From assembly GCF_000313135.1 (NCBI RefSeq), contig NW_004457712.1:262243-326242 (forward strand): a stretch of DNA of 64,000 nt. The letters run 5' to 3'. The position numbers and the translations under genes were made by a program. The notes under the pieces were generated by a model. That model ran no database searches. It was not told the DNA's origin and saw only the letters and a program-made list of their open reading frames with translations. This document shows positions 1 to 9,806 of the stretch, in pieces (positions within the stretch are counted from its first letter, which is position 1; every line of letters begins with the position of its first letter). The stretch is from Acanthamoeba castellanii str. Neff (Eukaryota; Discosea; Longamoebia; Acanthamoebidae).

Positions 1-197
1 CAACGCCTCTCCATTACTCGGCTGCCGCCGCCGGCCGCCAAGAGGGCTGGCCCCGGCACGGACCCACCAGGACGGCCACTTCGTCTCCTCCTCCTCCTCC
101 TTATGAAGATGACGACCACTACGACGCGGCTGCCGTTGACGATGACGATGATGAGGACGACAAGGCCAAGCGCTACTCGCGCCAGACCATCAACTAG
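1..197 (+). CDS. C-terminal fragment of an acidic protein, 5' part outside window
   Basis: An open frame enters from the left edge (codons in phase from base 3) and ends at TAG 195-197. The roughly 64 visible residues hold a proline run, then an Asp-rich stretch (EDDD, DDDDDEDD) and a basic end finishing RQTIN. The frame was chosen because acidic tails of this kind are common in neighbouring genes and the AT-rich sequence after the stop looks like a 3' UTR. No domain is recognisable and no function can be given. Another frame is open across the same bases but gives an implausible Met/Thr/Leu-rich product. Confidence 0.45.
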   Translation, partial: TPLHYSAAAAGRQEGWPRHGPTRTATSSPPPPPYEDDDHYDAAAVDDDDDEDDKAKRYSRQTIN

Positions 198-217
198 ATC
201 AAGTCTGTGTATTGATA

Positions 218-2442
218 TTATTGTTGCTGCTTTGAAGCAATGGAATCGTTACGATGACGACCAGGTGCAGCATCGACTTCCAGGACGGCGTCTTCGTGCG
301 ACGGGTTCTCGCGGAGGATGGCGGACACGGCGCGGTCGAGCCGCGGCAGCCGCGGCAGCTCGTCGCTCGTCGCGTCCTGGTCGTCGGTCAGCACGTCGGC
401 GAGGAAGGCGTCCACGAGGGCCATCGTGTCGTCGTGTGCTTCGGTCAAGTCTCGCTCCCGCGTCAGCCCCACCAGCCTGCGCGACGGCACACGAGAACCC
501 GTGAGTCATGACGCACGAGTTGGCGGCGGTGGTGGTTGTGAGCGCGAGCTTACCGGCTGACGATCGGGGCGTAGAAGCAAAAGTCGTTCCAGTTGTGGTG
601 GCCCGTGCCCTTGAGCGTGAAGCTGCGCCACCGGCCCTTGCTGAGCTCGCACAGCTGTCCGATGCGCTCCTTATTCAACCTGCTCCCGGCCAGACCACCT
701 CACCGCATGAGTGGTCCACGACAAGACAACATAGAACGAAAGAGAGCGAAAGAGGAGATGACGACGCACATGAAGTAGGGCTCGCTGCCGTGCCACATCT
801 CGGCGTTGATGAAGAGGACGGGGACGGAGGCATCGAAGCGCTGCGGGGGGATGACGCGATCGAACGCGGGGCCCTCGCTGCCCTTGAGCGGGAACATCCA
901 GCCGTCGAAGAGGATCGCACCGCGCACGCTCGTGTTTCGCTCGGCGGCCGACTTGCCGCAGCTGGCCAGGCTGCGCGACTCGGCTTCGCGCAGCACGAGC
1001 CCGAGGCTGGTCCCGCCGCCGAACGAGTGGCCCGCCACCGCCACCTTCGCCAAATCCACCGCCTCTGTGGTGCCGAGGAGTCAGCGTGTGCTGGTGTGTG
1101 CTGGTGTGTGTGGTGGGAGACGGTGCCATAGAAGGGGCTTTCGGTGTCGCTGTTCCAGCGGTGCAGAGTGTCCAAGCAGGCCTCCAGGTCATCCACCCGC
1201 ACGTCGAGCTGTCGATTGCGGAACTTCCACAGGTCTAGGCAGGTGCGTAGAAGACGAAGGTTGGTGAGCAAGCTGCCGGACAGCAATGTGCGAGGGGTGA
1301 GGGCGAGGCCTCACCATGACCGCCCAGCTCCTGGCCCGACGGTGAAGTCGGCAGCGGCTCGAAGGCGGTGAGGATATCGCCACGAGCCGGCGACACGATA
1401 CTCCCCGACCCGTCCGTGTGTCCCACAGCCACCTGGTCACAACCCATCGCACATCGCACACGCACACCGCATACACGCATACATTGAGATCAACCATCAC
1501 TATACACCGAGAGTGCACGTGGTGTGCAGTCCATACCACGACGTAGCCGAGGGAAGCCAGGCTGGAGCAGAGGTGCGTGTAGAGCGAGGGGAAGCCGTAG
1601 AGCCCGTGGCTGAAGACGATCGCCGGCCACCGCGGCCCTCCGTCGTCGGCAGCCTCCGTCGACGGCGCACAGGGAGCGGGCAGGAGCGGGGCGTCGGCCA
1701 GGGTGTTGGGGTGGACGTAGCGGAGGTGGGAAAAGAGGAGGGCCGTGGGCAGGCGGTACTGCATGGACTCGAACATGGCCTCCATCTGGCTTGTGAACTG
1801 CGGGAAGTAGTGCGACGTGCCGCTGTCGCCTCGGCTCTTGTGGGAGGTGGTGCGGCTGCCTCGGGCGGCCGGGTACCACACGTAGAAGGCCCGCCTGCCC
1901 CGTTCATCTCCTTCATCTTCTTCGCCGTGTCGGAAGCCCACGTCGTAGAGCTTCGCAGATCGAGCTGCAGATCTGGCACCACTCGCTGCGGCATCGAGAT
2001 CTCTGGTCCGCGGGGCGGTGCGAGGTGGGAAGGGCACGGGCGGGAAGGCGAGGAGGGCGGCCAGCGAGGCGGCGGCCAGGAGCCACCCAACGCCCCAGGC
2101 GGCCCACCACGCCGGCCCTGAGCTCGGCCACGGCACAGCGCTGAGCACCGCGGGCAGCAGCGGGGCGGCGATGACGGGCACCAGCGGGACAAGCTGCCAC
2201 AGGAAGCCGCCACGGAGGCCCGTCTGCCAGGCCAGCACGCCCAAGGGGGCGATAGCCAGAGCGAGGGCGGTGGTGGATGATCCATCAGTTGAGCTAGTTC
2301 CGGAGATGCTGGACCACCCGGCACCTCGGAGTGCCAGAGCGGCCACGGTGGTCGTCCATACGAGCGCTTCGGCGGGGGAGCGACGCAACACTTGCAACGC
2401 TGCCGCCACGCCCCACCACCACAACGACGAGTGGCCAGGCAT
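218..2442 (-). CDS. PAF-acetylhydrolase-like lipase with N-terminal membrane segments
   Basis: Predicted alpha/beta hydrolase of the platelet-activating-factor acetylhydrolase (group VII phospholipase A2) family, expected to cleave short or oxidised sn-2 acyl chains from phospholipids. Six exons fit: 1537-2442, about 1341-1432, 1122-1272, 770-1062, 554-679 and 218-476. The first exon begins MPGHSSLWWWG and carries three or four hydrophobic segments before the hydrolase domain, so the enzyme is probably membrane-anchored. Family landmarks are FSHGLYGFPSLY (oxyanion region), the nucleophile elbow GHSFGG, the acid-loop motif DGWMFPL, LFINAEMW, and the histidine block GTGHHNWNDF, so Ser, Asp and His are all present. 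The joins into and out of exon 5 are clean (gtgcgt/cag, gtaagc/cag); the exon 2/3 and 3/4 joins are less certain. The family is well supported; the substrate is inferred. Confidence 0.85.
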
Positions 2443-2553
2443 CTGTGACGTTCGTTTCTGCTTGTTCTGGCGCCAACCTCGCAGCCGGAAAAGTTGAATA
2501 AACCAAAAGAAAAAAGAAAGAAATCAATACTATTTATTTAAAAAGAAACCGAC
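2443..2553. promoter_or_regulatory. Short divergent promoter region between lipase and BRCT genes
   Basis: Only 111 bases separate the ATG of the minus-strand lipase from the ATG of the plus-strand BRCT gene. The right half is A/T-rich (a TATTTATTTAAAAA run near 2531-2544) inside otherwise GC-rich DNA. Both promoters and both leaders must fit here, so a shared bidirectional promoter is inferred. No specific factor site was recognised. Confidence 0.5.
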
Positions 2554-5089
2554 ATGTCGTCGCGGCTGCTGAAGAAGGCCCTGGCGGCGTCCAACCAGTT
2601 GTCTGAGGGCTACAGCCCCTGGGCTAAGTACAAGCTCAAGAATCCATCTTCCTCCGCGCACGAAGATGACAGGCGGAAGGAGGAGGATCTTGAGGAAAAA
2701 GAAGAAGACAACGACCAAGTTTTGGTGCTCGACGACGACTCAGCCGACGCAGGAGTGCGTGCGGGAGGCATCGGCAGGGGTGCGGGGAGGCCCGCCGAGC
2801 GCAGGGCGTCGGCGGGTGCGCCGGGGCGGGCCGCGGCAGTTGGCAGCGAGCAACCACAGCACGGCATGTCGTACCACAATGCTGACGAAGACTCGACCGT
2901 GCTGGACGACGACGACCTCGACGTGACCATACCCCTGAGCGACACCTTCCCCGGCCTCACCGCCGCGACGACGCCTCGTCGAGCAGCTGCCGCACCGCCC
3001 GCGGACCTTGACGACGACCATGACCTCTTCGAAGAAGGTACACCGTGCTGACTCTCTGGAAGACCCTGCCGCTGGGCCTGATGTCCATTGTGATGACGTG
3101 TGGTGCGTGCGGCCGCGCAGGGTTCTTCTCGATGGAGGCGGAGGTGCTGAAGGGCGTGCTCGACGATGGCGAAGATGGTGAGAGCAAAGTAGAAGGAGAA
3201 GAAGGAAAGGACGGGAAGAAGGAAAAGGAGCCACAACCGCAGGAGAAGGAGAATGGAGGCCCGGCGGCAGCGGAGAAGAAGTCAACCGCCACGACGGCGG
3301 AGGGGAGGAAGAGGCCGCGGGACGAGGAGGCGGAGGAGGCGACGGCAGCGGCGGATGGAGGCCAGCGGCGTGAGGCTGATGGCCGCGCAGATGGCGTAGC
3401 GGCCGTCAGCAAGCGGCACAAGAAGGCACCTCCTGCCGATAGCGATGCCGACGCCGCTCATCCCGATGCGGTCGATAGCGAGGATGCTGAGCAGGCCCCG
3501 GTGGTGGGAAGGAGTCGCGACGCCAAGAAGACGGAAAAAAGGAGGGAAGCCAAAGAGGTCGAACAAAAGAAAAAGAAGAAGAAGCAGGAAGAGGAGGAAG
3601 AGGAAGCAGAGGAGGAAGAGGAGGAGCCCTCCGATGAGGGCAAGGGGACGAAGAAGCGACAACAACGGAAGGTGGGCAAGGCAAAGGGCGCGGGGCGGGA
3701 AAAGAAGAAAGCGCCACCGGCCGGTGCGAGAAAAGGCCGGAAAAAGGCACCCGCCCGCACAACCAAACGGAAAGGCAAGTCGGCGGCGGATGATGAAAGC
3801 GGTGGCGAGAGCGATGATGGAGAGAAGGAGAAGGAAAGGGAGTCAGGTGGCGATGAAGACGAAGAAGAGGAACGACGATCTGCTTCCAAGAAGCGGAAGG
3901 TGCGTAGAGAGAGCTACGCGCAGTATGTGGCTTCTGGCTCTGGGCTGACGGTGACGTGTCTCCACGCGATCGAATAGGTAGCGCCCAAGAAAGACAAGGC
4001 TGCAACCGAACACAAGGTCATCAGCATCTCTGGCCTGCCGCTCGACGAACGAGGCCTGCTGGTACTGCCCGCCCTCTATGATGACGATGATGGAATGCTC
4101 CTCATGTGCTCACCACCACTACAAAACAGGGGGACGTGGCGCTGAACCTCGGCAACGCGATGGTGGTGCCCAACATACCGGAGACGATGACCCACGTCGT
4201 TGTGGGCGATAACAAGAGGACGATGAAGGTACTCTTCGGCCTCGGGATGGGCTGCTTCATTGTGAAGCCGGATTGGCTCTGGCAGTCCCTCGCAGCCGGC
4301 AAGTGGCTCCCCGAGCACGAATTCGAAGGTGTGCGCTCCTCCTACAGTCTCTTGCTGATCCCTCGCTCTGGGGCTGACTCTCCACAACCACGACAGCCGT
4401 GGACTGGTTCCCAGGTGCTCGGCAAGCTCGGCTGACTGCTGGTACCAGCCAACAATAGTAGTTGTTTGTCGGTGTGAACTCACGTGGACCTGACTTGCGG
4501 TGGTTCCCTGCCAACAGTTGAACGAAAGTGCAATCTGCTCGGCAAGCAAAGTGTATATGTCAATCCCACCGGCAACAAAGTCAGCGCACAAGACCTGAGA
4601 CATCTGGTGGGCCTCTGCAACGGCAAGGTGGGTCCACTTTCGTACATCCTGTTGGAGTGCGTTAGATTGCTCATCTGATATGCGAGGGCCGTGTTGGGGT
4701 GGACGCAGGTAACAAACAAGCGGACGAGGGCCAACTACCTCATCTCGGCCAGGCCTGAGGTTGGAGAAGACAACCCGGCCCTGAAGGTGGTAAGGGAAGA
4801 CGTACGTGCACTTCTTGCCTTTTTTTTTGTGGTGAGCCCTATCGGACGCACTGAAAAATTGGCGTTGTGTGGGGTGTAGTGGCTGCTGGACAGCCTACAG
4901 CATTGTCGCCTCATGGACCCCGAGGACTACGCCCCCGCAGCCAAAGAAGACTCCGCCTCAGGTTCCAGAAAGCAACAGCAGGAGAGGAAGAAGCCAAACA
5001 ACGCCGGCAATCAGGAGGAAGAGGGCACCAAGAAGAATGCCACCAGGAAGACAAAGGCAAAGACGACAGAGGAAGAGGAAGCTGGCTGA
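2554..5089 (+). CDS. BRCT-domain nuclear protein, microcephalin-like
   Basis: Likely nuclear DNA-damage or chromosome-structure protein that binds phosphopeptides through C-terminal BRCT modules. It starts MSSRLLKKALAAS; exon 1 (2554-3041) is acidic. After an intron a long Lys/Glu-rich, disordered and NLS-rich exon runs from about 3121 to 3900. From about 3976 the BRCT part follows: ISISGLPLDERG, then the exon at about 4129-4329 with THVVVGDNKRTMKVL, GMGCFIVKPDWLWQSL and GKWLPEHEFE. That spacing most resembles the BRCT of MCPH1. Further exons (about 4518-4627, 4711-4801, 4880-5089) give a probable second BRCT with VTNKRTRANYLIS and WLLDSLQHCRLMDPEDYAP, and a charged tail ends at TGA 5087-5089. 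BRCT identity is firm; orthology to microcephalin is inference, and other BRCT proteins such as PTIP-type cannot be excluded. Confidence 0.8.
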
Positions 5090-5101
5090 AGCAGCTGGTT
5101 C

Positions 5102-5128
5102 TTTCCCGCCAAAATTTTCCCGCCAAAA
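5102..5128 (+). promoter_or_regulatory. Tandem E2F/DP-like sites upstream of the WD40 gene
   Basis: Two back-to-back copies of the E2F consensus lie here: TTTCCCGCCAAAA at 5102-5114 and TTTTCCCGCCAAAA at 5115-5128. They sit 83-109 bases upstream of the ATG at 5211 and just after the stop of the BRCT gene. The match to the animal and plant E2F site (TTTSSCGC) is exact. Control of the WD40 gene in S phase is inferred. Confidence 0.6.
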
Positions 5129-5210
5129 CAAGGAACGCAAACTTGAGTAAATTGACAATAGATTTAATTCAAGAGGGGAGAACTTGATAGAAGCCATCCA
5201 GCTGGACCAC

Positions 5211-8120
5211 ATGGAACGCTATTTCAAGCCTTTGAAAATAGCGCGGGTAGAAAGCTCTTCATCTCATAGCAGAAATGATTCCTCGGGATCGGAATCGATG
5301 ACGAAGGAGGATCTTATGATTGAAGAGCTTCTCGCACCTCCCAAGCCCTCTCTCGCTCGGTGCTTCCTCTCCCTCCCCTTTACTCATCATGAAGACGCGC
5401 TAACAAATCGATTGCTGGGTTCCCTCTCTGTGGCGTGTGCAGAAGAGACCAGGGCTGGGGCAAAGCGTGGGGCGCCTACCAACTGACCGGCCGCCTCCCG
5501 ACCGGCATGCGGGCCGACCTCCGCTGGCAGCACCTCCACTCCGCCTTCACTCAGGTCAGTTCACCTCAGTTCTCTCCTCAGCTCTCTCTCCTCAGCGTGA
5601 CGCGTCACGCTGTATCTTGCCACCACAAGCACTCACACGCCACTGCAGGTCGCACACTACGAGCTGCCGGTCGCCGAGTCGTCGCGAGAGCGGGCCGTCA
5701 ACGAAATCCGGTTTGATCCCAAGGTTCCCCGTTGGCTCCTCTGCTTGTTGATGTCTGCTGGGCGGCTCACAGCTCTGCGCCGCGTCTCAACTCATACTTC
5801 GCTGACGTGGGCGTGTCAAGGGCGAGTTTGTGGCGTTGGGCAGTAGCGACGGGCGGGTGCAGGTCCACGACTTTGCCCGCTTCGAGTCCACCATGCTGCC
5901 CTACTACTACAACCCGCCCGCCGCCAAGCCCCAGGATATCTATCGGCAGGAGACCCTCGTCGATGGTCTTTCGGGGGTGCGTTTTGTTTTGTTATTCCTC
6001 TCATCGCATCGTTCTCACAACCGTTGCTCAGCGGTCGTACAGCGTCTTGTCCCGAGATGAAGCGGCTTCATCGCCGATGGTGCCCTTCGACCCGCCGATC
6101 CTCACCATCAACGCGTGCGTTGTCCTCACAATCAGCTCACGTCCTACATTCTTGCACATTCACCTTCGCACACGCACGCACACACGATAGAACACACAAT
6201 GTGGATACGGTGCAGTGGAGTCCATGGACCGAGAGCGAGCTGGTGGTGGGGTTCTCGTCTTGGCAGGACATCTTCGCCTACGACGTGGCCGCCTGCAAGG
6301 GCTCCGCCCCGACCCGCATCGTCCACAACAAGAACAAGAACGTGGGCGTGTGCGACCTCGCCTTCAACAAGCCCAGGTGGCCACCTCTCCACCCACCCAC
6401 CCACCCCCCACCCATCCCACATCGCCAGCCTTTCTGACTCAGTCGAGCCGCAGAGGACTGCTCGTGGGCATCTCGAGGAACTCGTCGATGCAATTTTGGG
6501 ACCTGCGGGCCGCATCGGAGCCGGTCTTTGCTTCGGCGTCTTCCTCATCTTCATCTTCATCGTCTACGTCCACATCGACCTCGACATCATCGACGGCTAG
6601 TCGATCACCGAGCATGAACTCTTCTACTCCACGACCGACATCAGCGTCTTCGTCGCAGCGTGCGAGCGGGACCAAGCGAGACAGAGACGCCTACGTGGGC
6701 GGGGCTAAGGAGAACGACGATGACGAAGGTGAGCAACAAACGTCGAAGGCTGCGAAGACGGCGCAGCAGCAGCGAGCCAAGCGACAGCGGGTGGACAAAA
6801 GCGACTTTGCGGAGGCGATGGGCAACCTCCTCCCGCGCACCGGCCTCGTGCGGAAGCGCGGAGCCTCGCAGCAGAGCGCGCAGGAGATCGAGCGCCGGCG
6901 TAGGCAGAAGGAGGCCAGCCAACGCTTGTACCTCCAGCCCAAGCAGGCCTTCGACCTACCACACGTCCGCAGTACTCTCTCCTCCCCCCCCGTCCAGCGC
7001 TGCCCATTCGCCACATTCTTCGATTGCTGATGATGACGGTCGGTAGCGAGGGGCAACTACAGCTGCCTGCAGGTAAGCGACGATGGCAACATGGTCTACA
7101 TCGGCACCGAGACCGGTACGTACGCGCTTGACCGGCGCCAGTTGCTTGGCATGGCTTGAGATGAACGTTTGTTGTTGCTTGCTTGCTCGGCGGTGGTGCT
7201 GTGCTCCGATGTAACGAACACAGGTGACATTCACGTGTACGACTTCCGGAAGCCCATCTACGCGCTCCATACGCACAGCCTGGGCAGCTACGCCGTACCG
7301 GGCTTCACCGCCCGCGACGCCGAGCGCGGCATCTCGTCGCTCATCCTCGACCCACACCACCCCGATCGCCTCTATTTCCACCTCTCCTGGAACTCCATCT
7401 CTGGTACCGCGCTTCATAACTTTTTATTTATATTTTGCAACATATGTATAAATAATATTAACAGAAATTGTGATGTATCACAGGGCTGGTGGACTTGACG
7501 AAGGGGCACGAGGGCCTGGTGGCGCTCTACCGTCCGCCCGCGATCGCGCCATCTGCGGGGACTGCGGGCGAGGCCAGGCGACAGCCGGCGACCTCGGGCG
7601 CCGAGTCATTGATGTCGGCGGCGTTGGCCCCGGCCTACCCGTACCCCAACGCCTCGCGCGGCCGGGCGGCCCTCACCGCCGAGGGCGCGTGCCTGTGCGG
7701 CGGCAGCTACCAGGAGGAGGGCCAGTACACGGTTTCCATCGCCAACATGGCCGCGTGCCGGATCGAGGAGCCCGACAAGCCGGTCATCGACCTCGTCGCT
7801 CAGCACTACGACCCGCCCACCGCTGCCTCCATCATTGCCCGGTACTTGTTTGCGTGTGTGTCGTGTGTGTCGTGTGTGTCGTGTGTGTCGTGTGTGTGTG
7901 TCGTGTGTGTTGCCAGCTCTGACTGAGTGGGATGCGCTGCAGACGAAAGATCACGGCGCCCAAGGAGGACGACGAGGAGCGGAGGCGAAAGCAGGCGGTG
8001 CACATCAAAACGTACGCGCCCGTGACCTGCGTGGCCTCGCACCCACACCAACCCTATGTACTCGTTGGCACCACCGCCAACCGCCTCCTCGTCGCCAGCC
8101 ACCAACGACAACACTTCTAA
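5211..8120 (+). CDS. WD40-repeat protein with long disordered insert
   Basis: About ten exons. The ATG at 5211 (MERYFKPLK) is the first in frame; a TTG at 5184 lies upstream but is unlikely to be used. Propeller blades are visible as NEIRFDPKGEFVALGSSDGRV, VQWSPWTESELVVGFSSW, GLLVGISRNSSMQFWDLR, GNYSCLQVSDDGNMVYIGTETGDIHVYDF and, at the C-terminus, VTCVASHPHQPYVLVGTTANR (shown here only in part as family-type WD motifs). A Ser/Thr-rich then Lys/Arg-rich insert (exon about 6453-6969) with basic clusters (RAKRQRVDK) interrupts the propeller and could carry an NLS. The gene ends TAA at 8118-8120. I do not recognise the family. The E2F-like sites upstream and basic insert suggest a nuclear S-phase or repair role, which is inference only; WD40 scaffolds of CUL4-DDB1 ligases are one possibility. 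Confidence 0.7.
7852..7911. repeat. Intronic minisatellite, unit TCGTGTGTG
   Basis: Five or so copies of a 9-base unit TCGTGTGTG with small variations fill most of the intron that begins at the gtacttg donor near 7841. Related TGTGTCG tracts occur in introns of neighbouring genes (8622-8670 and, in reverse, 11560-11600). It is a simple repeat without spacers. Confidence 0.8.
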
Positions 8121-8185
8121 AACCACATCACTCGGCCTCCGTTGCCAGCGAACGTTTGCAACCATTTATTAGTACGGTTGTGGTT

Positions 8186-9619
8186 CTACTGGAGGTAGAC
8201 GCCGTAGGTGCCCTTGAAGCCCGGGGTCGAGGCGCCGGGCTGGAGCAGGCTGTAGTCGTTCGTGTTGAAGCCGTTGGTCGCATGCGACATGGGCTCCAAG
8301 GCGATGCTATCACGTGTGTCTGTGCCGGTTCCCACGCAGATGAGTGTCATGAGTGCGTGTGCGATGGTGCGTGTGCGTGAATGCGTGCGTACCGGGAGTG
8401 TAAATCTGGAAACAGGGGAAGGAGCGGTCCTGCCAGAGGACGAGAGTGACGCGGGCCTCACGGTCGCAGAGGAGAGTGCGGTGGATGCCGCCGGACTCTT
8501 GGGAAAGCTCGGCGAACCGGAAGCCCGAGTCGAACTTCTTTCCAGCCAGCAGGTCGTCGTCCATTCCAGGCCACGACTCCGACCCGACCGGGATCCTGCT
8601 CGCGCCTACGATCAGCGTCGTGCTTGTGTATGTGTGTGTCGTGTGTCGTGTGTGTCGTGTGTGTCGTACATCTGCTCGTCGACTATGTAGGTCTCCCCAG
8701 CTTCCATGGTCATGCGCAGCGTGTCGATGCTCTTGGCAGGCAGGCGGATGTACGGATGCCAGCCTGTCGAAACGGAGCCGCCTCCGTGCCCTCGTTGTAC
8801 GCCTACGGCCCGCAACACAACCCGCGGCACACTTGAGTGTCGCTGCTGGGTGTGTGCATGCATGGCGCGCGCTCGCGGGGGTAACGTGTACCACAGTCTC
8901 ACATTCCATTCGAGTTTGCTTGCCAGGGGCGCTGATGAGGCGGTAGGTCAGTTCCACCTTGACCTTGAACGGATAGCCCGCATCCTGCCGACACCACCAT
9001 CACCAGCGTCAGCAAAGGAGTGGTAGTGGGTGGTAGTGGGTGGTGGGGCGCACAGAGCCGTCGAGGTGGTGGACGAAGGTGACGGACGCGGTGCTGTCGC
9101 CGGCGGCGTCCTCGTAGGAGGCGGTGGTCATCGGCCTGTCGTAGAGGAGGCCGTGGAGGGAGGTATGCCGCGGGAAGGGCTCGTTGATGGGCAGGCCCTC
9201 GTAGCTTCTCCCGTCCGCCAGCTTGTACTTGCCATCCCTCACCCTGTTCGGCCACGGAATCTGGTGCATGCGTGTGTGAGAGGGTTGGCGTTGCCCACCG
9301 AAAGTCAAGCGCAGACCTGCTTGGGGGGAGGGGGGCGCACCAGCTGGCTACCCGCAAAGCGAACCTCTAAACGTGTGCACGCCAAGAAAAGCGTCACTAC
9401 ACTACACTACACTGGTGCTGAATGGTAGTGGGGGGGGGGCAGTATACCAGGGCCGTTCTGGAGTAGTGGAAGGAGGGTGGGGGGCGATGAAGAGTGGTCG
9501 AGGAGGGCGATCTGGCGAACGGCACCACCGTGCGCAGGCTCGAGCTCAACGTACTCCCCCGTGGCCCTGTTGCGAAGAACCACCAGCCCCTCAGACGACG
9601 TGGGCAACTCGACGTGCAT
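8186..9619 (-). CDS. Aldose 1-epimerase / galactose mutarotase-like protein
   Basis: Predicted cytosolic sugar epimerase fold (beta-sandwich of the GalM superfamily), which interconverts alpha and beta anomers or binds sugars. The start MHVELPTSSEGLV is the first ATG on the minus strand (9617-9619) and no signal peptide follows. Landmarks are the EPAHGGAVRQI strand, IPWPNRVRDGKY (the family's sugar-binding N-R), HTSLHGLLYD with the conserved His, GGSVSTGWHPYIRLP with the second His, and the C-terminal block ALEPMSHATNGFN, which carries the catalytic Glu, then LLQPG and GVYLQ before the stop at 8186-8188. At least five introns are present, one of them (about 8622-8670 within it) with a TGTGTCG repeat. 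Family assignment is strong; the sugar specificity cannot be told. Confidence 0.85.
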
Positions 9620-9806
9620 GGCTTCTTTTCTCGGTGTTGGTGGTGGTGTTGTTGCGAGCTTGCAAGTTGTGGTTTTGGGGTGACCTCGCTCTTACCTCGA
9701 GTATTATTTATTTTTCCATTTTACCTAAAAATGCACAAGTGGTATTTAAAACAAATTGGACAAATAATTGTTGGTTTGGTGTATAAAATGGTACACGGGT
9801 GATTGT

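Noticed and set aside
508..1131. 207-codon plus-strand frame opposite the lipase gene
   Set aside because: It is antisense to exons with clear PAF-AH motifs; long shadow frames are expected in GC-rich DNA. No domain, no splice logic.
1513..2121. Plus-strand frame of about 200 codons
   Set aside because: Antisense to the first exon of the lipase, with Gly/Arg/Val-rich composition typical of shadow frames.
3458..3889. Minus-strand Ser/Phe-rich frame
   Set aside because: Complement of the Lys/Glu-rich exon of the BRCT protein; no independent support.
7852..7911. CRISPR-like array
   Set aside because: Units abut without spacers and consist of simple TG-rich sequence inside an intron of a eukaryotic gene.
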